Positions 1 to 13,301 are shown, numbered from the stretch's first letter. The stretch: 64,000 nt of DNA from Stomorhina lunata (GCA_933228675.1 OW121741.1:59619363-59683362), one strand, 5' to 3'. Program-made: numbers and translations. Notes: a model not told the origin generated them from the letters alone.

Positions 1-75
1 AATTCGTACGAATTAAAGTGCACAACCCTCACTGGGCACTGTGTTTTTGGGTTGCATGCCAGAATACTTAAACTT
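1..75 (-). mobile_element. Family H fragment (left-end half)
   Basis: This carries the 'cactgggcactgtg...gggttgcatgcc' block that in complete copies lies a few hundred bases from the left end. It is cut by the window edge and breaks off at about 75, where plus-oriented family H sequence begins. Confidence 0.6.
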
Positions 76-265
76 ATATATGTGGGTTTTGAACGGATAT
101 CATGTAGTTAGCTGCATTTTTGTACTTCCTAGGAAGATTACCTATAATCTGATATATAATACATTCTCAAATGTTATCATAGTGTTCAAAAGTCAGACAC
201 AAAATTAAGATTAATGCTAAAATCAGATTTGTGGAGCTCCTGAATTTTACACAAAATTTTAGGAT
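76..265 (+). mobile_element. Family H internal fragment
   Basis: This holds the 'gaacggatatcatgta' and 'cttcctaggaagatta' blocks in the plus order, followed by the 'ttgtggagctcctg' block. It has no terminus. At about 266 the sequence flips to minus orientation. Confidence 0.55.
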
Positions 266-1742
266 ATTTAATGTATCGCAAATTGCCCAAAGTTCGCATT
301 AGAGAATGTTTGTTGAAAAAATGAAATGCAGAAATAGGAAAAACCATCCTCCTTTAGCACGGACCTACATAAATTTTATATAAGATTTTAGGAAATTCCC
401 CCGCCAAGCACGTTATTAAATTTTATCAAAAGCGGTCCATAAACAATTGAGATATCGCCATAACACTACATTTGATGTACAGCAAATTGCCCAAAGTACG
501 TGTCTAAGAAATTTTGTTTACATTTTGTAAGTATTGTTTTAGCGATATCTTAGGTGTTTATGGACCGATTGTGATGAAATTTGACATCGTTCTTTGTGTG
601 AGGATTTTCTAAAATCTATACTCCACAAATCTGATTACGAATACCATTCAAATTGTACCGATCAACTCAGAATCGGCAGGAGAATCGATTTCGCGACCTC
701 CGTCCGTCCGTCCGTCTGTTTGTTTGTCCGTCCGTCCGTCCGTCTACCTGTCTGTAATTTTTTCTGTTGTAGTCAAGTTTTTAGAGCTCCTGTTTTGTCG
801 ATATCTCAGGTGTTTATTTTGATGAAATTTAATAGCGTCCTTCGCAGGGGATTACCGAAATCCTGATGCATTCGGTAGGGTGGGACAATATCCTAAAATT
901 TTGTGTAAAATCCAGGAGCTCCACAAATCTGATTTTAGCAGACAGACACTCTGCATTAATCTTAATTTTGTGTCTGACTTTTGAACATTATGATAACATT
1001 TGAGAATGTATTATATATCAAATTATAGGTAATCTTCCTAGGAAGTACAAAAATGCAGCTAACTACATGATATCCGTTCAAAACCTACATATATATGTAA
1101 GTATCTCACATATCAACGAAAATTGCAATTGGGAGAAATTCGTTCACGTTTGACAATTGATCCCGTATAACTTCGCCTAAGATACGATGATGACATTTAG
1201 TATAAAGACGTTGTACAATATTGATATTCAGGATGCCTAAAATAAACTTTCTAGAGGGACAACATTTGGCAAAAGTATTTCTGATCTCTTGAAAAGTTCG
1301 ATATTGAAAATGGGCGAGCTCTATTCACATTTAGTGAAATCTCCCATATAACGGAAATCGATTTAATGCTGATAAATTAAATCACATTAAAATTGCACAA
1401 GGAACTAGAGCAAAACTTTCCAAACATCTATCGGACAGATCGAAAGAAAAATACATCCCAAATATTATTGATGAAGTGTTCATTTTAATTAATTAACTAA
1501 CTTCAGATTAATAAGTAAATCTTTAAGAACTTTTCTGACAAAGCTGATATCGAGTTTTACATAACTAATCAAGACCTTTTACTAGTTGGATAATTCGTAC
1601 GAATTAAAGTGCACAACCCTCACTGGGCACTGTGTTTTTGGGTTGCATGCCAGAATACTTAAACTTCATCAAATCGATGTGCTATTGCAAATGTAAGGGC
1701 ATCTACATTTTGAAGCATCTTTTCTGCATGGTTTATCTGGTC
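266..1742 (-). mobile_element. Family H fragment with (GTCY)n array
   Basis: This is a minus-oriented internal portion running from the 'gcaaattgcccaaagt' block through a GTCY array (about 700-765) to the 'cactgggcactg' block. Neither terminus is present. Open frames here rich in P-S-V-C or R-P-S-V are translations of the GTCY array and not genes. At 1742/1743 the orientation flips to plus. Confidence 0.6.
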
Positions 1743-4700
1743 TTTTGTTCATACTAAATGTAATTCCTAGCAATATATGGTTATACTAGTATTATATGCA
1801 AAGAATCTTTAAAATTAAGAGTCGGAAAACGAAAAGCTTTTTGGTGGCGTCATCATCTAAAATAGTTATGGACCCATATGTTAGGTTGGGCAGGTGGCTG
1901 ATGTCGAAGGCAGCGTCACTTCGATTCTAAAGTGATATGTGTCTATTTTACGAACATTTGATAAAGTTCGATAGACCAGATAAACCATGCAGAAAAGATA
2001 CTTCAAAATGTAGATGCCCTTAGATTTGCAAAAGCGCATCGATTTGATGAAGATGTACTTTAATTCATACGAATTGTCCAACTATTAAAAGTTCATGATT
2101 AGTTATGTAAAACTCTGAACTGATTTAGGTCAAAGCTTTAACAATGATTGTCAATGTATACAAGCCTTAGAATTATAAGGTATACACTCATAGTTTTAGA
2201 TACATACGTGAAATATATAGCTTTTAAATGAATGGATATCAGCTTTGGCGGAAAATTTATTGAAGATTTACATATTAATCTGAAGTTAGTTAACTCATTA
2301 AGATGAATACTTCAACAATAATATTTGGGATCTATTGTTCTTTCGATCTGTCCGATGAATGTGTGGAAAGTTTTGATCTAGTTCTTTGTGCAATTATAAT
2401 ATGATTTAATTTATCAGCATTAAAGTAATTTCCTGTCGGGGTTATATGGGAGATAACAGTAAATGTGAACCGAGCTCGCCCATTTTCAATGCCGAACTTT
2501 TCAAGAGATCAGAAATACTTTTGTCAAATGTTGTCCCTCTAGAAAGTTTATTTTAGGCGCTATCGCCCTGAATAACGATATTGTACAACGTCTTTATACT
2601 AAATGTCATCATCGTATCTATTATAATTAGCAATATATCAAAAAAAGTAGGTTTTTAAATTTCAAGATAATCACATGAATTTTATACATTTTTTCGGGTA
2701 CATATTCAGCTATAGTAGGAGCTACATAAAATGGCTTAAACTATTTTGGTTTCTGAAATACAGGGTGATTTTTATAATTTTGGCTTTTTAACTAGCAACA
2801 AATTTTGCGCTGTAACTTTCTTAATAGGTCATAAATGGCTCTTTTTTAAATTTGTACAGTTAGATAATTGTATTAGATTTGTTCATCATAAAAAAAAACA
2901 TCAGTACACTTAGAGAAAAAATATGTATAAAAGATAATACAGTAGTGAAAAAAATCAAAAATTTTCATTTAAAAAGGCACAAAAACGGATAAAGATTTTG
3001 AGACCAGATTTCACGTACCGATTGCTACTATCAATATCTAAAAATTTGATATGGCGCTTCCCGATTAAATGTTTAGTTCTTCGACAAATTGAGAAAAACT
3101 AACAAAAAAATGAAAAAAAAACGAAAAAATTCTGCATTTTTAATATTTGTTTTTCTATAACTCATTAACTAAGAATCGTATCGAAAAGCGCCATATCAAA
3201 GTTTTAGATAAACATGTTCTTAATATGTGTGTTAATTTTGCGAGAAAAATATGTACCCATTTTTGTGCCATTTAAAAAATAAGCAAACCTATTTGTGTCA
3301 TTTTTCACTTGTACACCTTCATAAGACACATTGATATATAATAACAATGTGTTATTTAAAGGTATGTTGCTCAAATTCACGAACAAATATCCTGAGGCCT
3401 ACATTGAAGCAAAAATAATACGCGATTAAATCGCGAAAATGAAAGTACTTAAAAAACAAATTAACATATTGAGAAACTAACAAATTTCGCGATAAAAAAA
3501 TCTGGCTGACAAGATTTTTGCATATGGATGCTGAAGTTATACTTAAAAAACTTTCGCTTTTATATGGAATTTTGGCAATAGCCTTTCCAACTACAAAAAC
3601 ATTATTCTTAATTCTAATACTGTTAACAGTGACTAAATTGTATACACAATTTAAAAAAAATCGTTCAAAAAAGTATCAGAATTGGTGTACTGTTAACTAC
3701 TTTTGTCAATAGATTTCTTATTTTTCATACAAATTTCATCGGAGATGTCTCTTTTGAAAGTTTTTGCAAGCATCTACTTTTGTGTTTCTAAAAATCTTGC
3801 AAAATATTGTCGCACGGAGGCGGTATTGCTATAATTCTTACAAATGTATCAAAAACATATTATGAATCTTTTCGATATTGGTACATTCAGAAAAAAGTTA
3901 GACCAAATACTCCTGAGCAAAGTCGCGGAACATTGTCAAACCAAATTTTTAAGTTTTAGTTATTAAAAATGCGATTTTCGTATTTAACCTAAAAATAGCG
4001 CCATCTCTTAACAGAATTAAAAAACAAATAAGTTGTAAAACAAACAATATTTTTATAATCCCAGAGATTAGTTTTCTACAATAAAAAAGTTCTTTTTCGC
4101 AAAAAGCCGTTTTTGATATATTGCTAATTATAATAGATATATAATTATAATTAATTAGCTAATTAGATAATTATAATTTGTCATTTATTAGGTACTAAGA
4201 GATTGTCTTAGGCGAAGTTATACAGGAGCAATAGTCAAACGTGAACGGATTTCTCCCAATTGCAATTAAACAATTTAAATTTTCGTTGATATGTGAGATA
4301 CATACATACATACATATGTAGGTTTTGAACGGATATCATGTAGCTGCATTTTAGTACTTCCTAGGAAGATTACCCATAATTTGATATATAATACATACTC
4401 AAATGTTATCATAAGGTTCAAAAGTCAGACATAAAATTAAGATAAATGCAGTGTGTCTGTCTGCTAAAATCAGATTTGTGGAGCTCCTAGAAGGTATACC
4501 CATATGCATTTTACACAAAATTTTAGGATATCGTCCCACCCTGAGCTCCGAAAACTTGACTACAACAGAAAAAAGGACAGACAGGTAGACGAACGGACGG
4601 ACAGACAGGTAGACGGACGGACGGACAAACAGACGGACGGACGTAGCGAAATCGATTCTCCTGCCGATTTTGAGTCGATCGGTACAATTTGAATGGTATT

Positions 4701-5496
4701 CATAATCAGATTTGTGGAGTTTATATATCAGATTTTAGAAAATCCTCCCACAAAGAACACTGTCATTTCATCACAATCAGTCCATAAACACCTGAGATAT
4801 CGCTGAAACAATACTTACAAAATGTCAACAAAATTCCTTAGAGCATCACAAGTAGTGTTGGCAATACCTCAGTTGTTTTTGATAAAATTTAATAACGTGC
4901 TTGGCGGGATTTTCCTAAAATCTGATATAAAATTTATGTATGTCCGTGCTAAAGGAGGTTTTTCCTATTTCTGCATTTCATTTTTCAACAAACATTCTCT
5001 AATGCGTACTTTGGGCAATTTGCAATACATCAAATTTAGTGTTTTGGCGATATCTCAGTGGTTTATGGACCGATTTTGATAAAATTTACAGAGTGCTTTG
5101 GGGAACCATTTCCTGATATATAATACATTATCACATGTACACCAGTAGTATTTTTTTCTCTTGTTATTTAAAAGTGTGTTTCAATCAAAAATTTTAAAAT
5201 TTTCGTCTAATTTTTGGTATTTTTTAAACGCTATTTAATTTTAATGAAATTTAATAGCGTTTATTGCGGGAGAATTTCCTAAAATCTGATACATAATTTA
5301 TGAAAGTCCATCCTCCTGGGGCTTCAGAAACTTGATTTCAACAGACAGACGGACGGACAGACGGACATCGCTTAATCGATTCTCCTCCCGATTCTGAGTC
5401 GATCGGTATAATTTTTATGGGGTCTACGATCATTCATATACAAACGGAATCACAAACTTATAATACCCTTTCACCTATTGGTGAAGGGTATAAAAA
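1743..5496 (+). mobile_element. Family H copy, left end missing, carrying a hAT-like insertion
   Basis: This plus copy starts inside the left part ('tcttttgttcatactaaatg') and reaches a complete right end with the hairpin at about 5470-5496. Internal GTCY arrays are at about 4568-4640 and 5340-5370. It is interrupted at the TA-rich tract by the insertion at 2628-4126. It closely matches the copy at 10644-12998, apart from that insertion. Confidence 0.65.
2628..4126. mobile_element. hAT-like non-autonomous transposon, 1499 bp
   Basis: The terminal inverted repeats begin TAGCAATATATCAAAAA (17 bp, perfect) at both ends. They are flanked by an 8-bp duplication, attataat, at 2620-2627 and 4127-4134. 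The related family H copies at about 11640 and 22640 show the empty site with a single attataat. An 8-bp target duplication and short TIRs are the hAT pattern. The interior is AT-rich with internal inverted motifs (the 'gcgccatatcaaa' block near 3190 and its complement near 3045). The two open frames inside (3204-3386 minus, 3518-3712 plus) show no transposase motif, so the element is probably non-autonomous. Confidence 0.75.
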
Positions 5497-5620
5497 AAAA
5501 ACTTTTTAAATTCTCATCGAATTTTGGCGATATCTCTGGTGTTTATAGACCGATTTTGTTAAAATTTAATAGCATGTTGCAGTGGAGTATTTTCTAAAAT
5601 CTGATATATAATTAAATTAT
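5497..5620. repeat. Spacer between tail-to-tail family H copies
   Basis: This is about 125 bp with the 'ggcgatatctctggtgttta' module, 'gaccgattttgttaaaattt' and 'ttttctaaaatctgatata'. A nearly identical spacer lies at 12999-13120, and related T-rich copies occur at about 9.7, 26.1, 31.6 and 35.1 kb. It may be part of an older, longer family H variant into which younger copies inserted. Confidence 0.45.
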
Positions 5621-8110
5621 TTTTTATACCCTTCACCAATAGGTGAAAGGGTATTATAAGTTTGTGATTCCGTTTGTAATTTTTTTATTAGTGATCATAA
5701 AAATTATACCGATCGACTCAGAATCGGGAGGAGAATTAAGCGATATCCGTCTGTCTGTCTGTCCGTCTGTCTGTTAAAATCAAGTTTCTGAAACCCCTGG
5801 AGGATGGACCTACATAAATTATATACCAGATTTTAGGAAATTCTCCCGCAATGAACGCTATTAAATTTCATTAAAATCGGTTTATAAACACCGAAAATAT
5901 CGAAAAAATACCAAAAATTAGACGAAAATTTTAAAATTTTTAATTGAAACACACTTTTAGATAATAAGAGAAACAAGATACTCCTGGTGTACATGATAAT
6001 ATATTATATATCAGATTGTAGGAAATGGTTCCCAAAGCACTCTGTAACATTTTTAGCAAAATCGGTCTATAAACAACTGAGATACAACTAAAACACTAAA
6101 TTTGATGTATCGCAAATTGCCCAAAGTACGCATTAGGGAATGTTTGTTCAAAAAATGAAATGCAGAAATAGGAAAAACCATCCTCGTAGAGCACGGACAT
6201 ACATATATTTATTTTATATCAGATTTTAGGAAATTCCCCCGCCAAGCACATTATTAAATTTTATCGAAAGTGATGTACAACAAATTGCCCAAAGTACGTG
6301 TCTAAGAAATTTTGTTTACATTTTGTAAGTATTGTTTCAGCGATATCTCAGGTGTTTACGGACCGATTGTGATGAAATTTGACAGTGTTCTTTGTGGGAG
6401 GATTTCCTAAAATCTGATATATAAACTCCACAAATCTGATATAAATACCATTCAAATTGTACCGATCGACTCAGAATTGGCAGGAGAATCGATTTCGCGA
6501 CGTCCGTCCGTCTGTTTGTCCGTCCGTCTACCTGTCTGTCCGTCCGTCCGTCTACCTGTCTGTCCGTCCGTCCGTCTACTTGTCTGTCCTTTTTTCTGTT
6601 GTAGTCAAGTTTTTGGAGCTCCTGTTTTGTCGATATTTTAGATGTTTATTTTGATCAAATAGCGTTTTCCGCAGCGGGTTACCTAAATTATGATGCACTC
6701 GGTAATTTGTGGTAGATATAATTTAGTGTCTGCTTTTTGAACATTATGATAACATTTGAGTATGTATTATAAAACAAATTATAGGTAATCTTCCTAGGAA
6801 GTACAAAAATGCAGCTAAGTACATGATATCCGTTCAAAACCTACATATGCATGTATGTATCTCACATATCAACGAAAATTTAAATTTTTTAATTGCAATT
6901 GGGAGAAATCCGTTCACGTTTGACAATTGCTCCCGTATAAGTTCGCCTAAGGCAATCTCTTAGTAGCTAATAAATGACAAATTATAATTATCTAATTATC
7001 TAATTAATTATAATTATCTATCTATTATAACAGATACGATGATGACATTTAGTATAAAGACGTTGTAAAATATCGTTATTCAGGGCGATAGCGCCTAAAA
7101 TAAACTTTCTAGAGAGACAACATTTGACAAAAGTATTTCTGATATTTTGAAAAGTTCGGCATTGAAAATGGGCGAGCTCGGTTCACATTTACTGTTATCT
7201 CCCATATAGCCCCGACCAGAATCACTTTAATGCTGATAAATTAAATCACATTATAATTGCACAAAGAACTAGAGCAAAACTTTCCACACATCCATCGAAG
7301 GAACAATACATCCCAAATATTATTGTTGAAGTATTCATCTTAATTAGTTAACTAACTTCAGATTAATAAGTAAATCTTCAATAAATTTTCCGCCAAAGCT
7401 GATATCCATTCAGTTAAAAACTATATATTTCACGTATGTATCTAAAACTAAGAGTGTATACCTTATAATTCTAAGGCTTGTATACATTGACAATCATTGT
7501 TAAAGCTTTGACCTAAACCAGTTCAGAGTTTTAAATAACTAATCATCAACTTTTAATAGTTGGATAATTCGTATGAATTAAAGTACACAACCCTCACTGG
7601 GCACTGTGTTTTTGGGTTGCATGCCAGAATACTTAATCTTCATCAAATCGATGTGCTCTTGCAAATCTAAGGGCATCTACATTTTGAAGCATCTTTTCTG
7701 CATGGTTTATCTGGTCTATCGAACTTTATTAAATGTTCGTAAAATAGACACATATCACTTTAGAATCGAAGTGACGCTGCCTTCGACATCAGCCACCTGC
7801 CCAACCTAACCTTTGGGTCCATAACATTTTTAGATGATGACGCTACCAAAAAGTTTTCCGACTCTTAATTTTAAAGATTCTTTGCATATAATACTAGTAT
7901 AACCATATATTAATTTAGTGTGAACAATTTAGTATGAACAAAAGAAAATGAATATACATATGAAGCATTTGTGTGGGGCTCAACTAAGTCAGTAATCAGA
8001 AACTATATAATTATCAATACATTCTTACGATTTTGTACTTTACTTTTGGAACACCATTGGTGAAGGGTATCCAAGATTCGGCAAAGCCGAATATACCACT
8101 CTTACTTGTT
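5621..8110 (-). mobile_element. Family H, full-length copy
   Basis: This is minus-oriented. The right end (hairpin tacccttcacc/ggtgaaaggg) is at 5621-5660 and the left end ('ttcggcaaagccgaa' then 'tataccactcttacttgt') is at about 8076-8110, giving about 2.49 kb. GTCY arrays lie at 5747-5775 and 6500-6590, with the TA-rich tract near 6990-7025. The open frame at 7606-7809 belongs to the repeat and recurs in other copies. It shows no known domain. Confidence 0.7.
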
Positions 8111-8345
8111 TTTTTTTAAATACTGTTTTTTTAAGAAAATTTTTTAAAATTTGTCAATTTGCGTACATCTATAACTTTTGCTTTGGCGATATCTCGGTTA
8201 TTGATCCACGGATTTTAATGAAATTCAATAGTGTGCAGCGTTGAATGATTTCATAAAATTTGGTATGCAGTTAAAAAAACTTTTTTTAAAAACACAGTTT
8301 TTTGACGAAATTCAAAACTTTTTTTTAAAAACACTTACTTACTTA
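8111..8345. repeat. T-rich family H-type modules
   Basis: Runs of T and A surround 'gcgatatctcggttattgat' and a diverged 'aaattcaatagtgtgcagcg' module. The sequence continues at 9693 on the other side of the LINE, so the LINE inserted into this stretch. No gene is seen. Confidence 0.4.
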
Positions 8346-9692
8346 AATGGCCTGTAATTACAACCTGTTTAAGTCAAAGGCCGAGCATATTTTAGAATTC
8401 CAAGCACCTCTATCTTGTGCACATATTCTCCAATTTCGTATACCAAGTTTCAAAAGATTTTCTTCTACTTGGTCTTTCCATCGAAGTTTTGGACGCCCTC
8501 TTCTACGCGTTCCCTCTGGATCTGGATCATCGAAAACTTTTTTTGCCGGAGTATTTTCATCCATTCGCACAACATGTCCTAGCCAACGCAGACGCTGTTG
8601 CTTAATGCGTTTTACTATGTCAATGTCAGCGTATAACTCATACAGCTCATGGTTCATTCGATGTCTATACTCATTGTTGACGCAGACTGGTCCAAAGATT
8701 CTTCGTAGAATTTTCCTCTCAAATACTCCAAGGATAGCTTCATCTGTCTGTGCAAGTGCCCATGATTCAGCACCATACAATAACACGGGTAGTATGAGCG
8801 TTTTATAGAGCGTGATTTTAGTTCTTACAGAGAGGACTTTATTTCTTAGCTGTTTGCTTAGTCCAAAATAGCATCGATTGGCAAGTATGATTCTACGTTT
8901 GATTTCGAAGCTTATATCGTTGTTGATGTTCACAGCGGTACCAAGGTATACAAATTCTTTTACAACCTCGAAGCTATAGTTCTCAACGGACACATGTGAT
9001 CCGATTCTAGTGGTCTGTCTGCCTGTAGAAACCATCAGTTTTGTTTTTGATTCATTTACAGCTAGACCCATTTTGTTTGATTCCTTCTCGATATTGGAAA
9101 AGGCGGCAGTTACATCGCGTAGAGTGCGTCCTATAATATCAATGTCATCGGCAAACGCGAGTAACATATGTTTTCTATTAAAAATTGTTCCTGTTGTATT
9201 AACCGCTGCATCTCGCAAGATTTTCTCTAACACAATATTGAAGAGGTCACAAGATAAACTGTCACCTTGCCTGAATCCCCGTTTAGTTATGAAGGACTCT
9301 GATAGGTTCTTACCTATCTTAACAGAAGATGTTGTATTAGTTAGTGTCATCCTGCATAACTTTATTAGCTTCGTAGGGATGCCGAACTCAGACATTGCTT
9401 CAAACACCTTCTTCCGTATCGGGCTGTCAAAAGCAGCTTTGTAGTCAACAAAGAGATGATAAGTATCGATTTGTTTCTCCTGGGTCTTCTCTAGGATTTG
9501 ACGTAGAGTAAAGATCTGGTCAGTGGTTGATTTACCTGGTCTAAAGCCACATTGGTATGTCCCAATTATTTCGTTTACTTTGGGCTTTAGCCTTTCACAC
9601 AGTATGGTCGATAAAGTCTTATATGATTATCAATCTATAATTTGCACATACAGTTTTATCTCCTTTTTTGTGGACTGGACAAAGGACACAGT
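8346..9692 (-). pseudogene. 5'-truncated RTE-like LINE: reverse transcriptase and C-terminal region
   Basis: The open frame runs on the minus strand from about 9632 to 8358 and continues upstream of any start codon, so the 5' part is missing. It encodes RT blocks in order: CGFRPGKSTTDQIF; catalytic VDYKAAFDS; RQGDSLS; and the active-site box FADDID. The C-terminal region has RLRWLGHVVRM and RRRGRPKLRWKDQVEE, typical of the insect RTE-type LINEs annotated as endonuclease-reverse transcriptase. Further upstream, PVHKKGDK and ANYR are readable to about 9690, but a small deletion near 9632 removes the usual RGISLLN block. The 3' end carries an AAGT-type simple tail (complement of acttacttactt, 8331-8346) in place of poly(A). 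Clade assignment is from motif memory and is tentative. Confidence 0.75.
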
Positions 9693-10026
9693 TTTGTAAA
9701 AAAAAAATTGTTTAAATTCTCATCGAATTTTGAATTTTGGCGATATCTGTGATGTTTTTAGACCGATTTTGATAAAATTTAATAGCATGTTGCGTTGTTG
9801 TATTTTCTAAACTCTGATATCCAATACGAATTTTTTTTTAAATACTGTTTTTTTTTTTAAATTTTGTCAATTTGCGTACATCGATAACTTTTGCTTTGCC
9901 GATATCTTAGTTATTAATCTAGCGATATTGATGAAATTAAATAGTGTGCTGCGTTGAATGATTTCCTAAGATTTGATGTACAGTTCAAAAACCTTAAAAA
10001 AAAACACAATTTTTTGACGAAATTAA
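9693..10026. repeat. T-rich family H-type modules
   Basis: This is the continuation of the stretch at 8111-8345, with repeated 'gcgatatct...gaccgattttgat' modules separated by poly(T)/poly(A). No gene is seen. Confidence 0.4.
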
Positions 10027-10643
10027 TTTTTTATACCCTTCACCAATAGGTGAAAGGGTATTATAAGTTTGTGATTCCGTTTGTAATTTTTTTATTAGTG
10101 ATCGTAGACCCCATAAAAATTATACCGATCGACTCAGAATCGGGAGGAGAATCGATTAAGCGATGTCCGTCTGTCTGTCTGTCTGTTGAAATCAAGTTTC
10201 CGAAGCCCCTGGAGGATGGACCTATATAAATTATATACCAGATTTTAGGACCCGCAATTAACGCTATTAAATTTCATTAAAATCGGTTTATAAACACCGA
10301 GAATATCGAAAAAATACCAAAAATTAGACGAAAATTTTAAAATTTTTAATTGAAACACACTTTTAAATAACAAGAGAAAAAAGATACTCCTGGTGTATAT
10401 GTGATAATATGTTATATATCAGATTGTAGGAAATAGTTTCCCAAAGCACTCTGTAAAATTTTATCAAAATCGGTCCATAAACAACTGAGATATCGCCTAA
10501 AATAAACTTTCTAGAGGGACAACATTTGGCAAAAGTATTTCTGATCTCTTGAAAAGTTCGATATTGTAAATGGGCGAGCTCTATTCACATTTAGTGAAAT
10601 CTCCCATATAACGGAAATCGATTTAATGCTGATAAATTAAATC
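10027..10643 (-). mobile_element. Family H copy, internally deleted
   Basis: The right end is intact at 10027-10070. At about 10490 the sequence jumps from the 'ctgagatatcg' module directly to 'cctaaaataaactttctaga', losing over 1 kb. It ends at 10643 in 'gctgataaattaaatc', where plus-oriented sequence begins without the left terminus. Confidence 0.6.
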
Positions 10644-12998
10644 TTGGATACCCTTCACCAATGGTGTTCCAAAAGTAAAGTACAAAATCGTAAGAATATA
10701 TTGATAATTATATAGTTTCTGATTACTGACTAAGTTGAGCCCCACACAAATGCTTCATATGTATATTAATTTTCTTTTGTTCATACTAAATGTAATTCCT
10801 AGCAATATATGGTTATACTAGTATTATATGCAAAGAATCTTTAAAATTAAGAGTCGGAAAACGAAAAGCTTTTTGGTGGCGTCATTATCTAAAATAGTTA
10901 CGGACCCAAATGTTAGGTTGGGCAGGTGGCTGATGTCGAAGGCAGCGTCACTTCGATTCTAAAGTGATATGTGTCTATTTTACGAACATTTGATAAAGTT
11001 CGATAGACCAGATAAACCATGCAGAAAAGATGCTTCAAAATATAGATGCCCTTAGATTTGCAAAAGCGCATCGATTTGATGAAGATGTACTTTAATTCAT
11101 ACGAATTGTCCAACTATTAAAAGTTCATGATTAGTTATGTAAAACTCTGAACTGATTTAGGTCAAAGCTTTAACACTGATTGTCAATGTATACAAGCCTT
11201 AGAATTATAAGGCATACACTCATAGTTTTAGATACATGAAATATATAGCTTTTAAATGAATGGATATCAGCTTTGGCGGAAAATTTATTGAAGATTTACT
11301 TATTAATCTGAAGTTAGTTAACTCATTAAGATGAATACTTCAACAATAATATTTGGGATCTATTGTTCTTTCGATCTGTCCGATGAATGTGTGGAAAGTT
11401 TTGCTCTAGTTCTTTGTGCAATTATAATATGATTTAATTTATTAGCATTAAAGTAATTTCCTGTCGGGGTTATATGGGAGATAACAGTAAATGTGAACCG
11501 AGCTCGCCCATTTTCAATGCCGAACTTTTCAAGAGATCAGAAATACTTTTGTCAAATGTTGTCCCTCTAGAAAGTTTATTTTAGGCGCTATCGCCCTGAA
11601 TAACGATATTGTACAACGTCTTTATACTAAATGTCATCATCGTATCTATTATAATAGATATATAATTATAATTAATTAGCTAATTAGATAATTATAATTT
11701 GTCATTTATTAGGTACTAAGAGATTGCCTTAGGCGAAGTTTTACGGGAGCAATAGTCAAACGTGAACGGATTTCTCCCAATTGCAATTAAACAATTTAAA
11801 TTTTCGTTAATATGTGAGATACATACATACATATGCAGGTTTTGAACGGATATCATGTACTTAGCTGCATTTTAGTACTTCCTAGGAAGATTACCTATAA
11901 TTTGATAAGTCAGACATAAAATTAAGATAAATGCAGTGTGTCTGTCTGCTAAAATCAGATTTGTGGAGCTCCTAGAAGATATACCCATATGCATTTTACA
12001 CAAAATTTTAGGATATCGTCCCACCCTGAGCTCCGAAAACTTGACTACAACAGAAAAAAGGACTGACAGGTAGACGAACGGACGGACAGACAGGTAGACG
12101 GACGGACGGACAAACAGACGGACGGACGTAGCGAAATCGATTCTCCTGCCGATTTTGAGTCGATCGGTACAATTTGAATGGTATTCATAATCAGATTTGT
12201 GGAGTTTATATATCAGATTTTAGAAAATCCTACCACAAAGAACACTGTCATTTCATCACAATCGGTCCATAAACACCTGAGATATCGCTGAAACAATACT
12301 TACAAAATGTCAACAAAATTTCTTAGAGTATCACAAGTAGTGTTTTGGCAATATCTCAGTTGTTTATGGACCGCTTTTGATAAAATTTAATAACGTGCTT
12401 GACGGGATTTTCCTAAAATCTGATATAAAATTTATGTATGTCCGTGCTAAAGGAGGTTTTTCCTATTTCTGCATTTCATTTTTTCAACAAACATTCTCTA
12501 ATGCGTACTTTGGGCAATTTGCAATACATCAAATTTAGTGTCTCAGTGGTTTATGGACCGATTTTGATAAAATTTTACAGAGTGCTTTGGGGAACCATTT
12601 CCTTATATTAATACATTATCACATGTACACCAGTAGTATTTTTTTTCTCTTGTTATTTAAAAGTGTGTTTCAATCAAAAATTTTAAAATTTTCGTCTAAT
12701 TTTTGGTATTTTTTCGATATTTTCGGTGTTTATAAACCGATTTTAATGAAATTTAATAGCGTTTATTGCGGGAGAATTTCCTAAAATCTGATACATAATT
12801 TATGAAAGTCCATCCTCCTGGGGCTTCAGAAACTTGATTTCAACAGACAGACGGACGGACAGACGGACATCGCTTAATCGATTCTCCTCCCGATTCTGAG
12901 TCGATCGGTATAATTTTTATGGGGTCTACGATCATTCATATACAAACGGAATCACAAACTTATAATACCCTTTCACCTATTGGTGAAGGGCATAAAAA
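10644..12998 (+). mobile_element. Family H copy, nearly full length
   Basis: This begins at 'ttggatacccttcacc', so it lacks only the first 35 or so bases (the left hairpin), and runs to the right-end hairpin at about 12970-12998. GTCY arrays are at about 12061-12130 and 12843-12868. The TA-rich tract near 11650-11700 is uninterrupted and shows the empty site of the hAT-like insertion found at 2628. Confidence 0.65.
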
Positions 12999-13120
12999 AA
13001 AACTTTTTAAATTCTCATCGAATTTTGGCGATATCTCTGGTGTTTATAGACCGATTTTGTTAAAATTTAATAGCATGTTGCAGTGGAGTATTTTCTAAAA
13101 TCTTATATATAATTAAATTA
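12999..13120. repeat. Spacer between tail-to-tail family H copies
   Basis: This is near-identical to 5497-5620. Together with the matching flanks it indicates duplication of a whole block and not independent insertions. Confidence 0.45.
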
Positions 13121-13270
13121 TTTTTTATACCCTTCACCAATAGGTGAAAGGGTATTATAAGTTTGTGAAAGGGTATTATAAGTTTGTGATTCCGTTTGTA
13201 ATTTTTTTTATTAGTGATCATAAAAATTATACCGATCGACTCAGAATCGGGAGGAGAATTAAGCGATATC

Positions 13271-13301
<31 letters not shown>

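Noticed and set aside
594..866. Open frame with repeated R-P-S-V-C-L (and the many similar frames near 6.5, 14.0, 15.7, 20.0, 27.8, 52.2 and 54.0 kb)
   Set aside because: These are translations of (GTCY)n arrays and their flanks in family H. They recur in every copy in different frames and lack any domain.
7606..7809. Conserved small frame 'GCMPEYLIFIKSMC...' present in many copies
   Set aside because: It recurs because the repeat recurs. It lies in either orientation, is often truncated, and has no signal of coding constraint or known domain.
8347..8808. Plus-strand open frames across 8.3-9.4 kb
   Set aside because: They are antisense shadows of the minus-strand reverse transcriptase.
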